Source: Ursus arctos
Lineage: Eukaryota > Chordata > Mammalia > Carnivora > Ursidae
Assembly: GCF_023065955.2 (NCBI RefSeq)
Contig: NW_026622974.1
Span: 31,031,718-31,095,717, forward strand
Direction of reading: 5' to 3'
Length of the DNA stretch: 64,000 bases
Made by a program: the position numbers and the translations under genes. The notes below the pieces were generated by a model that was given only the letters and a program-made list of their open reading frames with translations, made no database searches and was not told the DNA's origin. Below, in pieces: positions 43,339 to 55,265 of the stretch (the stretch's first letter is position 1; each line of letters opens with the position of its first letter).

Positions 43339-45069
43339 AACCCAATCATCCCATGAAGTCTCACATAACTACGGACACTGCACACGCGAGTTGCTGTGGA
43401 GACCGACTAAATCAGGGTGTCAGTGATCAGACAAACATGAACTGTGAAGAGAAAGCTCTCTTGAAGCCTTTCTACAATGCGATTCTTTGTGCTTAAATGA
43501 GTAACTTATTTTTGATATCTAAAATTTGAAGACATAATTTCTTAAAACTGAAATTTGTGATAATCTAAAAAAAACTTGTGTAGACCACTTTTCTCTCTAT
43601 TGGAGCCTCACTGTAGTCTTCCCATTGAACTTTTTGCAGTCAGCTGTGTCCTGCTGCACAATAGAATTGAGTCCTTCTGGCCTTTTAGATACTTGGGTTC
43701 TTTTGTGATATGTTTACTTCAAGTATAATCCTGGCCTCACAAGACATACCATTTGAGAAATGTGTCTTCTTTCATATGTAAAGGAATTTGCTTTCTGGTG
43801 GGTAATTGATACTGTCATCTTATTTGGTGAACAACCCGAGAAAGATTTCTCCAGAATCAGATTATCACTAAAACCAGAGACTTAATGCTTTAAGTTTGTT
43901 CCTGCTCCGTCAGCAAATCATACCAGCCAGCCGCATGGCTTCTACTCTTATGTTCTTGAAAAACCAATGGAGCCCGATCTGGTTGGACATAACAGATCTT
44001 CCATTGCACAAATAGCCTTTGATTTCTCCACGGAATTCCTTACACTTTTCCTCTTTCTCAATGAGAGAACCAATCTCCTCCCCTGGGGTATAGAAGTCCC
44101 CAGCTCTAGTACACAGATGTTCTTATCTTCATAGGTCCTCAGAGAACTCATACCCATGGATCCCTCACAGGAGGCTGGAGTTTTCCTCTTCGTGTGTTTC
44201 CTGCCAGTCCGATCTCATCATTGAACAAAATCTCTGAATAACAATTCTGTTTCTTCCTGACACTTAGCCTTTGCCACTGTCCCAAAGTCCTGAGCACTGA
44301 CAATCACACTCTCCTGGAGCAGACTGTACTCAAGGGGAAGGGGTGTGGCCAGATGCTCAGAGCATCCCCTGCTCCTCGGTGCCCTTCCCCCAGAACTGGT
44401 CTCTCCTCACTTCCAAAATTCAGCACAGTCATCCATTTTCACTTTTCTACATGAAATATTTTATATTAAAATTATATAGGGATGATATATTAGATGATAT
44501 TACAGGATTGTGTAATTTGATTATTAGTTGTGATACAACTAATATAAATGTAAAGATAGTGCAAGCTGCCTCGTACTGAAATAAATCCCAAAGGATCCCA
44601 TGGTTAATTCCTTCCTAGCTTTTCCCCATGAACTCACACAAAGAAGGGAAGAGCATTATCTCAACACCATTTGAGATGCTATCGGCCAACCAAAAATATT
44701 GTTTTTTATTACCCTTTCAATGACTTCACATTTTACATGATTTAAAACCTAACATAATAAAAATGATCTGAAAAGTTTCAAAATTATTTTGAAGAGTCTT
44801 TAAAAAATGAGAGACTGTGATTTAAAGGGTATAGGTTGCCTCCGTGATGGTTATGAAACCACTAGGGCACACGTACATCAACAAAGAAGATGCCTTCCAA
44901 CCACAAGATTCCTTTCAAATATCTCATATATAGTCACTCTTTATGGCTCAATATTGTATCAGAGGAACCATTTAAATTATCATGAATTAAGTTCAACTCA
45001 CTTATACTTGAAAAATCATGCACGAACCTACGTTTTAAGGAAGAAATAGCAAGCAATACACCAGTAATT
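43339..45069. other. Unique DNA, no feature seen
   Basis: No recognised repeat. Frames of 69-80 codons (43948-44157 minus, 44343-44579 and 44807-45049 plus) show nothing familiar. Confidence 0.4.
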
Positions 45070-45245
45070 GCCTGAAACACTTTCAATATTAACACATTAG
45101 TTCTCATAATAATTCTATGAGATCAAGACTATTATTCTTTCTATTTTACAGTTGAGGAAACTGAGGCATGAAGACTAGGAGGTAGAGTTAAAATTTGAAA
45201 CCGGGCTTGAATCTGGCTTCAAAGTACACGTGTTTAACCACTACA
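45070..45245 (-). repeat. MIR SINE
   Basis: Clear antisense MIR: cataataattctatgagatc, ttttacagttgaggaaactg aggcatg, and gaaaccgggcttgaatctgg. Confidence 0.88.
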
Positions 45246-45610
45246 ATGAAGAAATTCATTTCATTACAAAATACTTTTAGGCATGAATAAAAGAACAATA
45301 TAAAATGGGTCAATGCTTTGAAGAAATTTATAGGTGGTATGACACATCTCTAAGTATATAACACTTACTAGATTTAAAAAGAATAGAGATGCCAATCACC
45401 TCAAACTGACTAGAATAATCACATGGAAAAGCTCTTTGGAAAGTGAAGGAAGAAGGGATGCTGAATGTAATTCAGATAAAGTTTCACTATCTCCACTTTA
45501 TATATAAGATCTTACAGATACTAAGAGGTAAGGATCTGTTCTTTCTGTTTTATCATTTGCAGAATAATTCTGTGAGCATAATTATATTCCTCACTGCATA
45601 TTTTTTCAAA
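45246..45610. other. Unique AT-rich DNA, no feature seen
   Basis: Nothing recognised. Confidence 0.4.
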
Positions 45611-45625
45611 CCAGATCTATTCTTT

Positions 45626-45825
45626 TTTTTTTTTTTTAAAGATTTTATTTATTTATTTGACAGAGATAGAGACAGCCAGCGAGAGAGGGAACACAAGCAG
45701 GGGGAGTGGGAGAAGAAGAAGCAGGCTCATAGTGGAGGAGCCTGATGTGGGGCTTGATCCCATAACGCTGGGATCACGCCCTGAGCCGAAGGCAGACGCT
45801 TAACCACTGTGCTACCCAGGCGCCC
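45626..45825 (-). mobile_element. Ursid-type CAN SINE, young
   Basis: Antisense from a poly-T and aagattttatttatttattt through cataacgctgggatcacgcc to the head. The body includes the ursid-type ctcatagtggaggagcctga. Perfect 15-bp duplication ccagatctattcttt at 45611-45625 and 45826-45840. Confidence 0.97.
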
Positions 45826-45840
45826 CCAGATCTATTCTTT

Positions 45841-46798
45841 ATAGAGGAAAAGGATAGAATTTATTGCCCATTAAATTACGGGGTGCCAAATATATATATT
45901 CAAAAGTTTAATGCTCTTATTTTTTAATTTGAAGCTTCTCTGACAAAGCTTATCACATAATAATAAAAGTAAGAAATATTATTGTATCAGACTGCATATT
46001 TACATTAAATTTAAAAATTGTGGAAATTTGGAAACATTTAATAACAAGATTAATTTTACCTAGAAAATTAATCAAGATAATCTGAATGTCAAAGGCAATA
46101 AATGATAAATTAATTTGGTTTCTAAAATGTAAACACATTCTTTCTTACTAAAACAAAACACTTGGAAAATAATGCTTATGGCAAAAAAAAAGTCCTGACC
46201 CCTAACATTAACACTGATCAGGTGACTTTGTAAAACACTTTTCTTAACTTTGGGTTTTCAATATAAGAAGGGGAATGGAACAATTCTCTCAGTAGGAAAT
46301 GCAGGAAATTGAAGAATATTGCATTTAATGTACTAAAAAAGCTGTTTCATAGAAGACTGAATTCATGCTCTGTACTTTAGAGTTACCCACGTTCAATATC
46401 CTCTGCTTACCCACCTGGTTTACTTGACTTTTGCTCTTTCTAGTTAAAGAAAAATGGTGCTATTCCAATTACCATAAATATGCAGACATGCATTATTAAA
46501 ATACATACATAATGCTCGAGATAGCTCTTCTGACTGTAAACTTAGGGTTGAATAGATAATTGAATAAATGGAAAAATAAATTTAGAAATTATTGAACAAC
46601 TATTGCTAATTATTTTATGTAAATAAAATGATACTTTCCCTTCGTGCAATAGAGAGGAAAGAGAGAAAAATTCTTGTTGTGTCAGTTATGGTACATTTCT
46701 TCTCCAGAATATCTACATTTGATTCTGTTTTTATAATTTCTATCTTTTAATTAATGTTCTTTTGAAACACTGGCATCATACCCTCCTTTTCCTTCTCT
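45841..46798. other. Unique AT-rich DNA, no feature seen
   Basis: Nothing recognised; long A and T runs only. Confidence 0.4.
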
Positions 46799-46808
46799 CA
46801 TCATATTT

Positions 46809-47010
46809 ATTATTTATTATTATTTATTTATTTTTTTTAGAGAGAGAACGTGTATGTGTGAGTGATGGGGGAGAGGGGGAGAGAGAGTCTCAAGCAAGCT
46901 CCATGCCCAGCACAGAGCCCCACACAGGGCTTGATCTCATGACCCTGAGATCATGACCTGAGCTGAAATCAAGAGTTGGACATTTAACCGACTGAGCCAC
47001 CCAGGCGCCC
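46809..47010 (-). mobile_element. CAN SINE, older subtype
   Basis: Antisense: TTA/TTTA-rich tail, gagagagagtctcaagcaag, catgaccctgagatcatgac, atcaagagttggacatttaa and the head ending ccacccaggcgcccc. Approximate duplication catcatattt (46799-46808) and catcatgatattt (47011-47023). Confidence 0.92.
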
Positions 47011-47029
47011 CATCATGATATTTCATTTT

Positions 47030-47318
47030 TAAAACATTTATAATACCTACTTTGATGTTTTTAAAACATTTATAGGGGCGCCTGGGTGGCTCAGTTGATT
47101 AAGCGTCTGCCTTCAGCTCAGGTCATGGTCCCAGGGTCCTGACATCCAGCCCCCTGTCAGGCTCCCTGCTCAGTGGAGAGTCTGCTTCTCCCTCTCTCTC
47201 TGCCCCTCCCCTGGCTCATGCTCTCTCTCCCTCTCTCTCTCTCTATCTCTCGTTCTTGCTCTAGCTCAAATAAATAAATAAAATCTTAAAACATTTATAA
47301 TACCTACTTTGAATACTT
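47030..47318. repeat. Tandem duplication split by a SINE
   Basis: taaaacatttataatacctactttga is found at about 47030-47055 and again at about 47288-47313, with a second partial copy ttaaaacatttata at 47061-47074. Removing the SINE leaves about two copies of a roughly 31-bp unit. This goes beyond the SINE's own target duplication. Confidence 0.8.
47075..47285 (+). mobile_element. CAN SINE
   Basis: Head ggggcgcctgggtggctcag, ctcaggtcatggtcccaggg, long CT tract, tail caaataaataaataaaatc. Perfect 14-bp duplication ttaaaacatttata at 47061-47074 and 47286-47299. It lies 64 bp from an opposite-strand SINE. Confidence 0.95.
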
Positions 47319-47339
47319 ATAATACTGAGTCTTCTCAAA

Positions 47340-48720
47340 GCCAATTTCTGTTGCTTGCATTTTTCCTCTGTGTGTAGGTTACACTTTCTGGTTTATTTGC
47401 ATGTCTCAATTTTTTTTTTTTTTTCCTGAAAACTGGACATTTTAAATAATACATCGTAGCAACTCAAGATGCTGATTTCCCTCTCCACCTCCTCTTTGGG
47501 ACTTGTTTGCTTGTTGTTTGTTTCGTGGCTTGGCTGGAATGTTTTATTAAAGTCTATTTCCTCTGCGCTGTGCAGCCTCTGATGTTGCTCTGTAAATTCC
47601 CAGTCACCCTGGCAGCAGTACTGGGGGGGGGGGGGGGGGCTTGCCTTGTCTCTTTCCCTCATCTCTGTTAAACTGACAGCCTCAGGACGCACCCCACGCA
47701 GCTGCTAGCCTTGGGGATCTGCTGGTTGATTTCTCTATTGTTTTTAACATTGCTCCAGGGCATAAACTGCTCTCTAATCATCCAATTAAATTTGAGTCCT
47801 TTTGCAGGCTGGTCTTTGAGGTTTGTTCTAAACCTAGGAGGGCTCTTCTTAGCCATTCTTTGCCCTGTTTCTTTTTCCTGATTCTCTCTGGCGAACTTGT
47901 GGCTGGTCTGTCGCTTAGTGTGTTTCTCTCCTAGAGCTACCAGCTTCCCCTTAAATACTTATTACCAAAATGTCATTGTTTTCAAGGGTGCCCTTAGGCT
48001 TGGCCTTCCCCATGCTCTGAAATAAATTCCCTCCAGGAGAGCTTCAGACCAGTCTGTTTTGATGGCCTGCCTCTGTCCCTGGGCAAAATCTCTGAGCTGC
48101 TGCTTAGAAGCTGGGGGCTGGCAATGGCCCACTTTTCTCAGTGATAGCTCTGCCTTAGAAGGGTGCCAGGTAGGGGCAGAAGCCTCTGGCTTTCTCCGCT
48201 GGTGCCTCCCAGGCTGGAATCTCTGCCCTACAGGAGAGTTGGAGTAAGAGTTAAGTGGGGCCCAGTATTTGACTCCCACACTTGGTTAAGGTTTCCATTC
48301 TATCAGTGGGGTTTGGGAAGAGCCTGAGAACCCCAGACTAGACCTCTCAGGGGCTGTTTCTGGAACAAATCTTCTGCAACACAAAGCCTTGCTGGGGGGA
48401 GAGCGGATGGGAAATGTTGGCCTCCCTGCTCTGGGCAGATACTATATTCCTTGACTGGGAGCAGGGGAGAGAGGGAGCCCCGCCTCCTTGGATGCCACCT
48501 GCTGTGACTGGAGCTTCTGTCATGTTGAGCTGGGTTGTGGTATAAATGGCACAGATTCTCACTGTCTTCCGTGCTGAGTAGATTTCTTTGAATAAATGTA
48601 TCTTGGTTTGATGCATTCCCTAAGGACAATTTCCAGATGTCTAGATGAATATTTTTACCAGATACAATTGTTCCACTGAAGAGAGAGTCCATGGAGCTCC
48701 TTACCCTGTTATTTTGTAGT
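47340..48720 (-). mobile_element. Ancient LINE-1-like element, 5' side (tentative)
   Basis: Plus-strand text tgaaaactggacattttaaa, then gcccttaggcttggccttcc, ctctcaggggctgtttctgg and ttgagctgggttgtggtata reads as the antisense of an old L1M or HAL1-like element as I remember it. GC content is higher than the surroundings. Frames here (99-129 codons, minus) have no recognised motif and probably come from this element. Subfamily and exact ends are uncertain. Confidence 0.45.
47623..47639. repeat. Poly-G run (17 G)
   Basis: An unbroken G homopolymer, unusual length for mammalian DNA. It could form an intermolecular quadruplex and is prone to sequencing error. Confidence 0.9.
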
Positions 48721-49499
48721 TACTTGATACTTTAATGTTTACCTTGTTGGGGGTTTAAAGCACTGATGGAGTCCATTTTATTTTCAAGAGCAGTGCGTAA
48801 AATTAGTGAAGCATTTAATAAATGTAAATCATGATGGAAGTGAGCTGTAGCATTCCTTTGCTATTGAAGAATTACTGCTTAATAGACTATAAAAGTTCTT
48901 TATAATGATAACATGATCTGATGAGTGTCGGGTTCTAAATGAGTGTTCACTCATTTATAAGAAAATCATTCATAACCAAAATGGATGGACCAAATACTTT
49001 ATTTTTGTTTTAAAAACTTTTAAGAACTGAAAGAGTGAACTGTATTTTATGGCAACTCTTTACTCACCTCTGACAAAAATATGTCCAATCACAAGTGAAA
49101 TCTAACCTGCCCTGGGAGCCGGTCAGCAGCACCAGCATTTCAGGAGGGGCCAGTCATCACCAAGCATGGGATGAGCTGGTTGAAGAGCAAAACAAAACAT
49201 CTATACATTTTGCAAGGTCAGATGTAGGAAAATAGAAAAATCTCCCTTTTTACAGTAATACATTAAAGTGTGCTATGTCGATATATTCCACAGAAGCCCA
49301 GAGATAGACCAGTTGCCAAAGACTAAACACGGTCTCTAAGAAATTTAAAAGTAAATACATCATATCAGAGATTTTTAAATAAAAGGCTCTGTGTGCAACA
49401 TAGTGTGGTAAAGTGCAGGAGCTTTCCATGATTTGCTTCTCAAGTCTTACATTTTCAAGCTGTGCTAATTTTTCAAGCTCTAGCTGATGGCCAGTGGAG
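48721..49499. other. Unique AT-rich DNA, no feature seen
   Basis: Nothing recognised. Confidence 0.4.
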
Positions 49500-49607
49500 G
49501 GACAGGCACAGACACAGGCATACACACCTGTACGCAAGCACGTCTATACACACACGCACACACGCACGCATACGTGCACGCACACATGCACGCGTGCATG
49601 CGCACGG
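49500..49607. repeat. Alternating purine-pyrimidine (CA/CG/TG) tract
   Basis: Degenerate CACA, CGCA, TGCA and CGTG units, densest at 49551-49605 with many CpG steps (for example gcacgcacacatgcacgcg). Strictly alternating over long stretches, so capable of a left-handed Z-DNA form. Confidence 0.9.
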
Positions 49608-50659
49608 AACAGAGACAGGGACTGCCTAATATATTTAGTTGACTTCTCTAAGATTTTCTGTGTATATGTGTGTGTGTTGCGTTTTCACTACGCTTTGTCT
49701 CTATGTCTCACTGGAGATTTCTCTATTCATCGTGTTTCAAATTATGTGTGTTTCTTCATTTTGAATATAAAAGTCTTTCCAGAAATCTGGAAAATTCTTA
49801 TTCATTGCCTCTTCCCCTTTCCTTTTCATTTCTCCTTCTTAGTCTGACATTTTGACTCCATTATCTATATGTCTTGTTTCCGTATTTTGTATCCTCGTTC
49901 CACTCCATGTTGCATTTCAGTGATCTCAGGTCTATACTCCAGTTCATTTATACCTTTTCATCTGAGACTAATTTGATCTTTAATCCATCATTGAGCTTTT
50001 AAGAGTTTTTTTTTTCATTTAATTCTGAAAGCCTTTGAAATGTGGTGAAAGCAATAGCTCTTTCCTGCGCAGAAATACTATCCGATAAAAAGACAAGATT
50101 CTAGGAGATTCTAGGAACTCCTAGGGAGTCCATGACTATGGATTAGAAACATTCTAGTACATTTTGCCTAATGTGCCTCAATATCTGTGGTGAAGGAAGT
50201 TGCTTCTAAGGGAGGAATTAAGCTATTTAGGACTTAAATGTTTCATGGTACACTCAAAAAGTGATAATTTTCAGAAGAGTTATAATTTGTTAAGACATAA
50301 AACTAAGGTATAAAATTTAAAGATTATCTCAAATATCAAAAGTCAGAAGCAGAGATGCATCAAGACATTTTTAAATCCAAAATCTGGCTCAAGTTGTAAA
50401 ATTTATCCTCAATTTGTATTAACTACATGACCTTGGAGTTCTCGTGGTAGAAATAATAAAACCAGTATAATGAAGTGACATTTTCCAAATCTTTTATCCT
50501 CCATTATTTCATATCTCTTCATCCATTCATATACAAATACTTTTGAGCTCCTGCTTTTACATGGAAGGCATATAATCATAAATAACGAATTTATGTTATT
50601 CTCTGCTAAGATTGAGAAGACATTGAAAAGGTAATTTTAAACATTAAAATAATAAAGCA
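49608..50659. other. Unique DNA, no feature seen
   Basis: The frame at 49494-49847 (117 codons) starts in the alternating repeat and runs into pyrimidine-rich DNA; I treat it as chance. Confidence 0.4.
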
Positions 50660-50830
50660 ATTAACACTTGCTGATTTCTAAGTTCTGTACTGTTACTTAT
50701 ATACACTATCTCAGTCGATCCAAAAAACAACCCTAAGAAATGCCCTCCCACATGTTACAGATAAGAAATCTGAGGACAGAGGAGTGATCTTGCCTATGGA
50801 CACTAAATGGTAGACTTTGGATTAAACCGA
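50660..50830 (-). repeat. MIR SINE
   Basis: Antisense MIR order: tactgttacttatatacact, acaaccctaagaaatgccct, catgttacagataagaaatc tgaggacagag, ttgcctatggacactaaatg. Confidence 0.75.
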
Positions 50831-50879
50831 AACAGGGTGATGTGGGAGGTGGGTTTATAGAAGGTTTTCCAGAGGAAGT

Positions 50880-50926
50880 ATCATAACTAAAACTTGAAGA
50901 AGTAATATCATAACTAAAACTTGAAG
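50880..50926. repeat. 27-bp tandem duplication
   Basis: atcataactaaaacttgaag occurs at 50880-50899 and 50907-50926 with spacer agaagtaat between. A simple local duplication. Confidence 0.88.
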
Positions 50927-50939
50927 CATTATAGTGCAA

Positions 50940-51760
50940 ACTGAGACTGGGAAAGATGTTCTAAGAATAAAGAAGCATGTGGACAAGCCATGAGGTCAAG
51001 AAAAAAACATGGCCTGTTTGGAAATTTTTAAGTGGTTAGGTCTAAACTGTCGAAATGTGCCAGGCTGGGGACAGCAAGAGGAAGGTCCTCAAGAGCTGAA
51101 AGGGCATCATAAAGGAAATGTTGAGCCTCGATAATGGGGTTACTTTAAGTGCAACATAGAATTGAACAATAGTTTTAAGTGGGGGGATAGGCAATAGATT
51201 TGAGGGAAGTCAGATCAGTTTAGATGTCACCGCAATAATCCAAGAGAGGGACAATATTTATTTAAATCCTGGTAGTCACCGTGATGGTGGAAAACGCTGG
51301 ACAGATTTGAGAATGAAAGAACAGAAGTAAATTGGACAAGACTTCTAATTTCTTGGGTATCAGAGTAGCAGAAGACTAAATAGATCTGGATGACGCTCAG
51401 TTTTCCAGCTTGAACAACCAGAAGAGTGGTGGTATCGTTAATGGGAACCTAGAACGCAAGAATATATCTGGAGGAACAGGATGATTATACTAGCTTTGTA
51501 AACATGCTGACTTAGGTGACTGGTCAGTGCTGGGAGAGTTGTGCTGAAGGGATTTTGAAATGAAAGAGACTGGAACTTGAAATGTTGATGTAGACTCTGC
51601 AAATCAGAGATAGCAGAGTGAATGAGATTGCAAAAGAGAGGCTTGAAATGAGATGCAAATTACACCCAAGACAGATACATGGAGTAAAAGACTTTGAAGG
51701 ACGAAAGGGGAAGAAGAGCTTGAAAAAGGGCTGATAGAGAATGAGGTAACCTGAAAAAAA
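50940..51760 (-). mobile_element. L2 LINE, antisense, ORF2 C-terminal to 3' region
   Basis: Plus strand reads the antisense of L2: gcaataatccaagagaggga for 'gcaataatccaggcgagag', gatgacgctcagttttccag for 'gatgactcccaggtttctgg', with gaagagtggtggtatcgtta after it. Nearly a kilobase survives, but no frame is open for long. Confidence 0.72.
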
Positions 51761-53594
51761 AGGGCTGAAAACACAATGTGGGAAATGAATTTCAAATTTG
51801 TTACCGGCATTGTAACAAACTTAGAAGAGCTCCAACTTTCCCTTTCTATTTATTGTAAAAAACCAGTAGGGTACTAAATGCTGCTCCAAGCTTCGTAATA
51901 AGATCTAAACATGCTACCTAAATTGGAACTGGCAGAGACAAGCTTAGGGAATATGATAAATCAACTAATCTAGTGCTTTATTTCTTTATGTGAAAAAATT
52001 ACCCACTGCAAAGAGAAAACAGAAGCAAGTAACTAGGATCCCTAAGAGAAATAAACTATATTCATCTGTTAGAAAAAGAAGAAGATATGGAGGATCCTTT
52101 TTACAGTCTTCTCACTACGGGGATAATCTGAATGAAAAAGCAAAGACCAAATTAAGTACTGCATCAAAATACAAGAAAAATCTCAAAGCATTAGGGATAG
52201 TTGCTCTAGTTTCGAATTCTAAAAATCAATTGTTGATATCCAATTTTGATCATTATTTACTTAAAGATAAACGCAGCCAAAAATTTGCACATGATATAGA
52301 GTTCTTTATGATATTAAAAAGCAAGATCATATTAAAAAGCAAATATATATCAACAACTATATGATGTTTCCTTAGAAAGGAAAACTAGTGTTTCCTAGTA
52401 TCTCTTCTCTTCCCCATTCATACCTTTCTTTTTCCACATGGTTATGCATTTTTTCCACATATACAATATTTACACATTTTTTTTCCTTAGATTGTTGAAA
52501 TAAGGAACCGATGTGCTAACTTAGGCTTTCAATATTTTAATAATGAAGACCTAACAAAAAATGGTGTAATTTATCATAACCACTAATACAAGAAATGCTT
52601 ATCCTTTAAAAATTTAGAAATCTACAATTTTCTAAAACTAATATAGGAATTCAATTAAGATGCAATAATAACCCCAATAGTTTGTAAGGGCAGGTCATGG
52701 CTGAGAGCTGTATATGATTCAAGAAGACTGCTTTGATTAACGTAAATGTTTCTAAAAGGTTGACTATATTGAGAACAGAAATGCTTCTGTTGGATTTGGC
52801 AATGGTGATCTTGCTACAGATCATCGCTGGCCTTGGCAAAGGTAATGGTAGGAACAGATTCTGGACTTCAGAGGTTTGAATGAGTGGATTTCAAATGGCG
52901 TATTGTTAATGGCATCACTTTTGAGAAGTGTTAAAGGAAGTGGAAGAGGGGTCATGCAAGAGGATTTGAAGATAGAATTCCTAAAGCATGTTTGTAGGCT
53001 AGTGGGTATAATGCCAGTGATTCGGATGAAATTCTTCGTCACTTATTCCACAGAAAATGTTTTCCCTTTGTTTACATTTTCTTAAATAAAGATAAGTGTA
53101 TGCATTTCTGGTATTACTAATGAACGGCATCTACAGATTCTCTCATGGTCTTTCTCAGATTTTACCAAGACGTTGATTACCATGGAATTGTACAATGGAA
53201 TGTATATGGTTATGTTTATAGCTGATGATGAAATTGTTGCCCACAGCTTCTAGATCAGTTCCCAGTATTAATCCATCTATCTACCTAGCCATTCGTCCAT
53301 TCAGCATGTTTTGCAGGCTTACGGTATGCAAGAAGTTAAAGTAGGGTGGACCGTCCAGACTAAGACATCTGAATTCAGATCTTCTGCCTCTCTCTTACCT
53401 TATTATATTACACTGTTAACTAATTCAGAATATGAAGAATGAACAACTGAACAAAAAACTCATCTCCTGTATAGACTACCTCTTCTCCTTTGCCTCCACA
53501 AGTGGAAACTATAACAAAACTATGATTAGATTAGAAAAATTTAACTTTGTGAATAAAGTTAAGAGGCAAAACACACAAACCGTGAAAAATGGTT
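51761..53594. other. Unique AT-rich DNA; one 124-codon open frame of unknown meaning
   Basis: A plus-strand frame at 51990-52364 would encode a lysine- and serine-rich 124-residue peptide (MKKLPTAKRKQKQVTRIPKR at the N-terminus). I recognise no family, there is no promoter, splice site or Kozak-like context that I can defend, and its end lies in an 18-bp direct repeat (52310-52345). A possible short antisense L2 fragment lies near 53290-53340. I do not call a gene. Confidence 0.4.
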
Positions 53595-53599
53595 ATAAC

Positions 53600-54180
53600 A
53601 TGGCAAAATATGGCTGATATTCTTAGAAGATTTAAAAAAACCAATTGGAAAAGAAAGATTACCAAACCAGAAAATGATGAACAGGCAATTCCTCACAAAA
53701 TAAAAAAGCAGATAATAAGAGAACTGTTTAAGCCCCTAATAATCACAAATTAAGCAACAATGAGAAAACTTTTTTCCCTTTTATATTATCAATATGAAGA
53801 ATATTAAAACCTAGTGTTGATGAAATATTTAGAAACATACTCTCCTATAATGCTAAGGGGAGGGTCAATTGGTACAACCTTTTTTGAGGACAGTGTTGAG
53901 AACATATATTAAACCTTGCAGTGTGAATTCTTTGGAACCTAGTAATACCACTACTTAAAATGTCTTATTAGGGAATTCATAAAAATCCTATGCAAAGATT
54001 CATGGAGAGAGTTCAGAGCTATGTTATTTATAATTGTAAAAAACTAGAAATACTTAAATGTCCTTCAATATATATATTGAATATTATATTCCAATAATAT
54101 ATCCCAGCATAACAAGGATTTGGGAGATTATGTTGTATGTTTATAATGGAATACTATATAACAATTACAAATTATCTCAT
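53600..54180 (+). mobile_element. Old LINE-1 (L1M-type), 3' region
   Basis: Sense landmarks: gagggtcaattggtacaacc, cctagtaataccactactta, taattgtaaaaaactagaaa and tacttaaatgtccttcaata. This is the order in the 3' part of old L1M elements ('gtgtaaattggtacaaccac ... ccaaaaactggaaacaaccc'). Strongly diverged. Confidence 0.7.
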
Positions 54181-54599
54181 AAAGAATATTTACACAAATA
54201 TGTATGTTATATTCATCAGTGACAATATTATATATTTAAAATACAAACATATATATCTGGCTACCTCTCTATATATAAAGCATATTTATATATAGCTATC
54301 CATATATATTTATTTATATTCATATAGAGAAAAAGGAATACAACAATAATAATATTTACATGGTGAGATTATTGTTGATTTTGACATGTGTTTTTCAAGA
54401 TTTTTTTTGCACTGAGCACATATTACTTTTATAAAGAGAAATAGTTGCTGTTTTAAAAAGATAAGAGTGAATTATTATTGTTTTCCTACTTCCTAATGTT
54501 AAGTTGCAGAGAGCTGCATCCTTTGGAAGTATGTAAAAAAAGTATGTATGTAAAAAAAGTATGCTTTGGACTTCTGTTTCAAAAGGTCAAACTGAGTAC
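54181..54599. repeat. AT-rich low-complexity DNA
   Basis: Irregular TATATA-rich sequence at 54200-54330. A small tandem gtatgtaaaaaaagtat repeats near 54528-54561. Confidence 0.6.
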
Positions 54600-55265
54600 A
54601 GTTTCTCCTTCCTCATATCCATAAAAATTAAAAGAAAACTCATTAAATAATATTGACTTTAAAACTCTATAAAAACATGGGGAAACAAAAGTGGAACCCC
54701 TTGATGAGCTAGAGGAGGTCAAGGAATCCTTTGGGGAAGAAAATTAAGTAGGATTCAATTAAAGACTGCCCATCAACAGATGACTGGATAAAGAAGATAT
54801 GGTGATTGGGAGGAGGGCACGTGATATGATGAGCACTGGGTGTTGTACACAACTGATGAATTATTGAACTCTACATCTGAAACAAATGACGTACTATATG
54901 CTGGCTAATTGAATTAAAAAAAGATGTGGTATACATACACAATGGAATATTATTCAGCCATGAAGGAAATCCTGTCACTTACAGCAACACGGATAGACCT
55001 TAAGGACATTATGCTAAGTGAAGTAAGTCATACAGAGAAAGACAAATGCTGTATGATATTACTTATATGTAGAATCTAAAGAAGCCAAACTCATAAAAAC
55101 AGAGTAAAATGAAGGTTACCATGTTATAGATGTTTAAAGATATAAACTGGCAACCAGTAGATAAATAATAGTAGATATCCTAGTTATCTAATCCATAGTA
55201 TAGTGAATATAGACAGTGAGACATATTCTAGCGTCTTATAGATAATCATCTGTGATCTACATACA
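54600..55265 (+). mobile_element. Old LINE-1 (L1M-type), 3' region hosting a younger L1
   Basis: Sense L1: gcccatcaacagatgactgg ataaagaagat, then (after the insert) acacaatggaatattattca, ggacattatgctaagtgaag and agacaaatgctgtatgatat, followed by 3' UTR text. These are typical words of the L1 ORF2 end and 3' UTR. Interrupted at 54804-54920. Confidence 0.85.
54804..54920 (+). mobile_element. 5'-truncated LINE-1, last ~117 bp
   Basis: Same family as 223-364: gatatgatgagcactgggtg, ctacatctgaaacaaatgac and gctaattgaatt plus an A-rich end. Duplication aagatatggt (54794-54803) and aagatgtggt (54921-54930), one mismatch. It split the host L1's text 'gataaagaagatgtggtatac' between the two repeats. 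Confidence 0.85.

Noticed and set aside
47960..48700. Possible GC-richer exon or CpG island
   Set aside because: CpG steps are few, frames are short on both strands, and parts resemble an ancient antisense LINE.
49500..49607. CRISPR-like or VNTR array
   Set aside because: The units are two- to four-base alternations without spacers; it is a simple-sequence tract.
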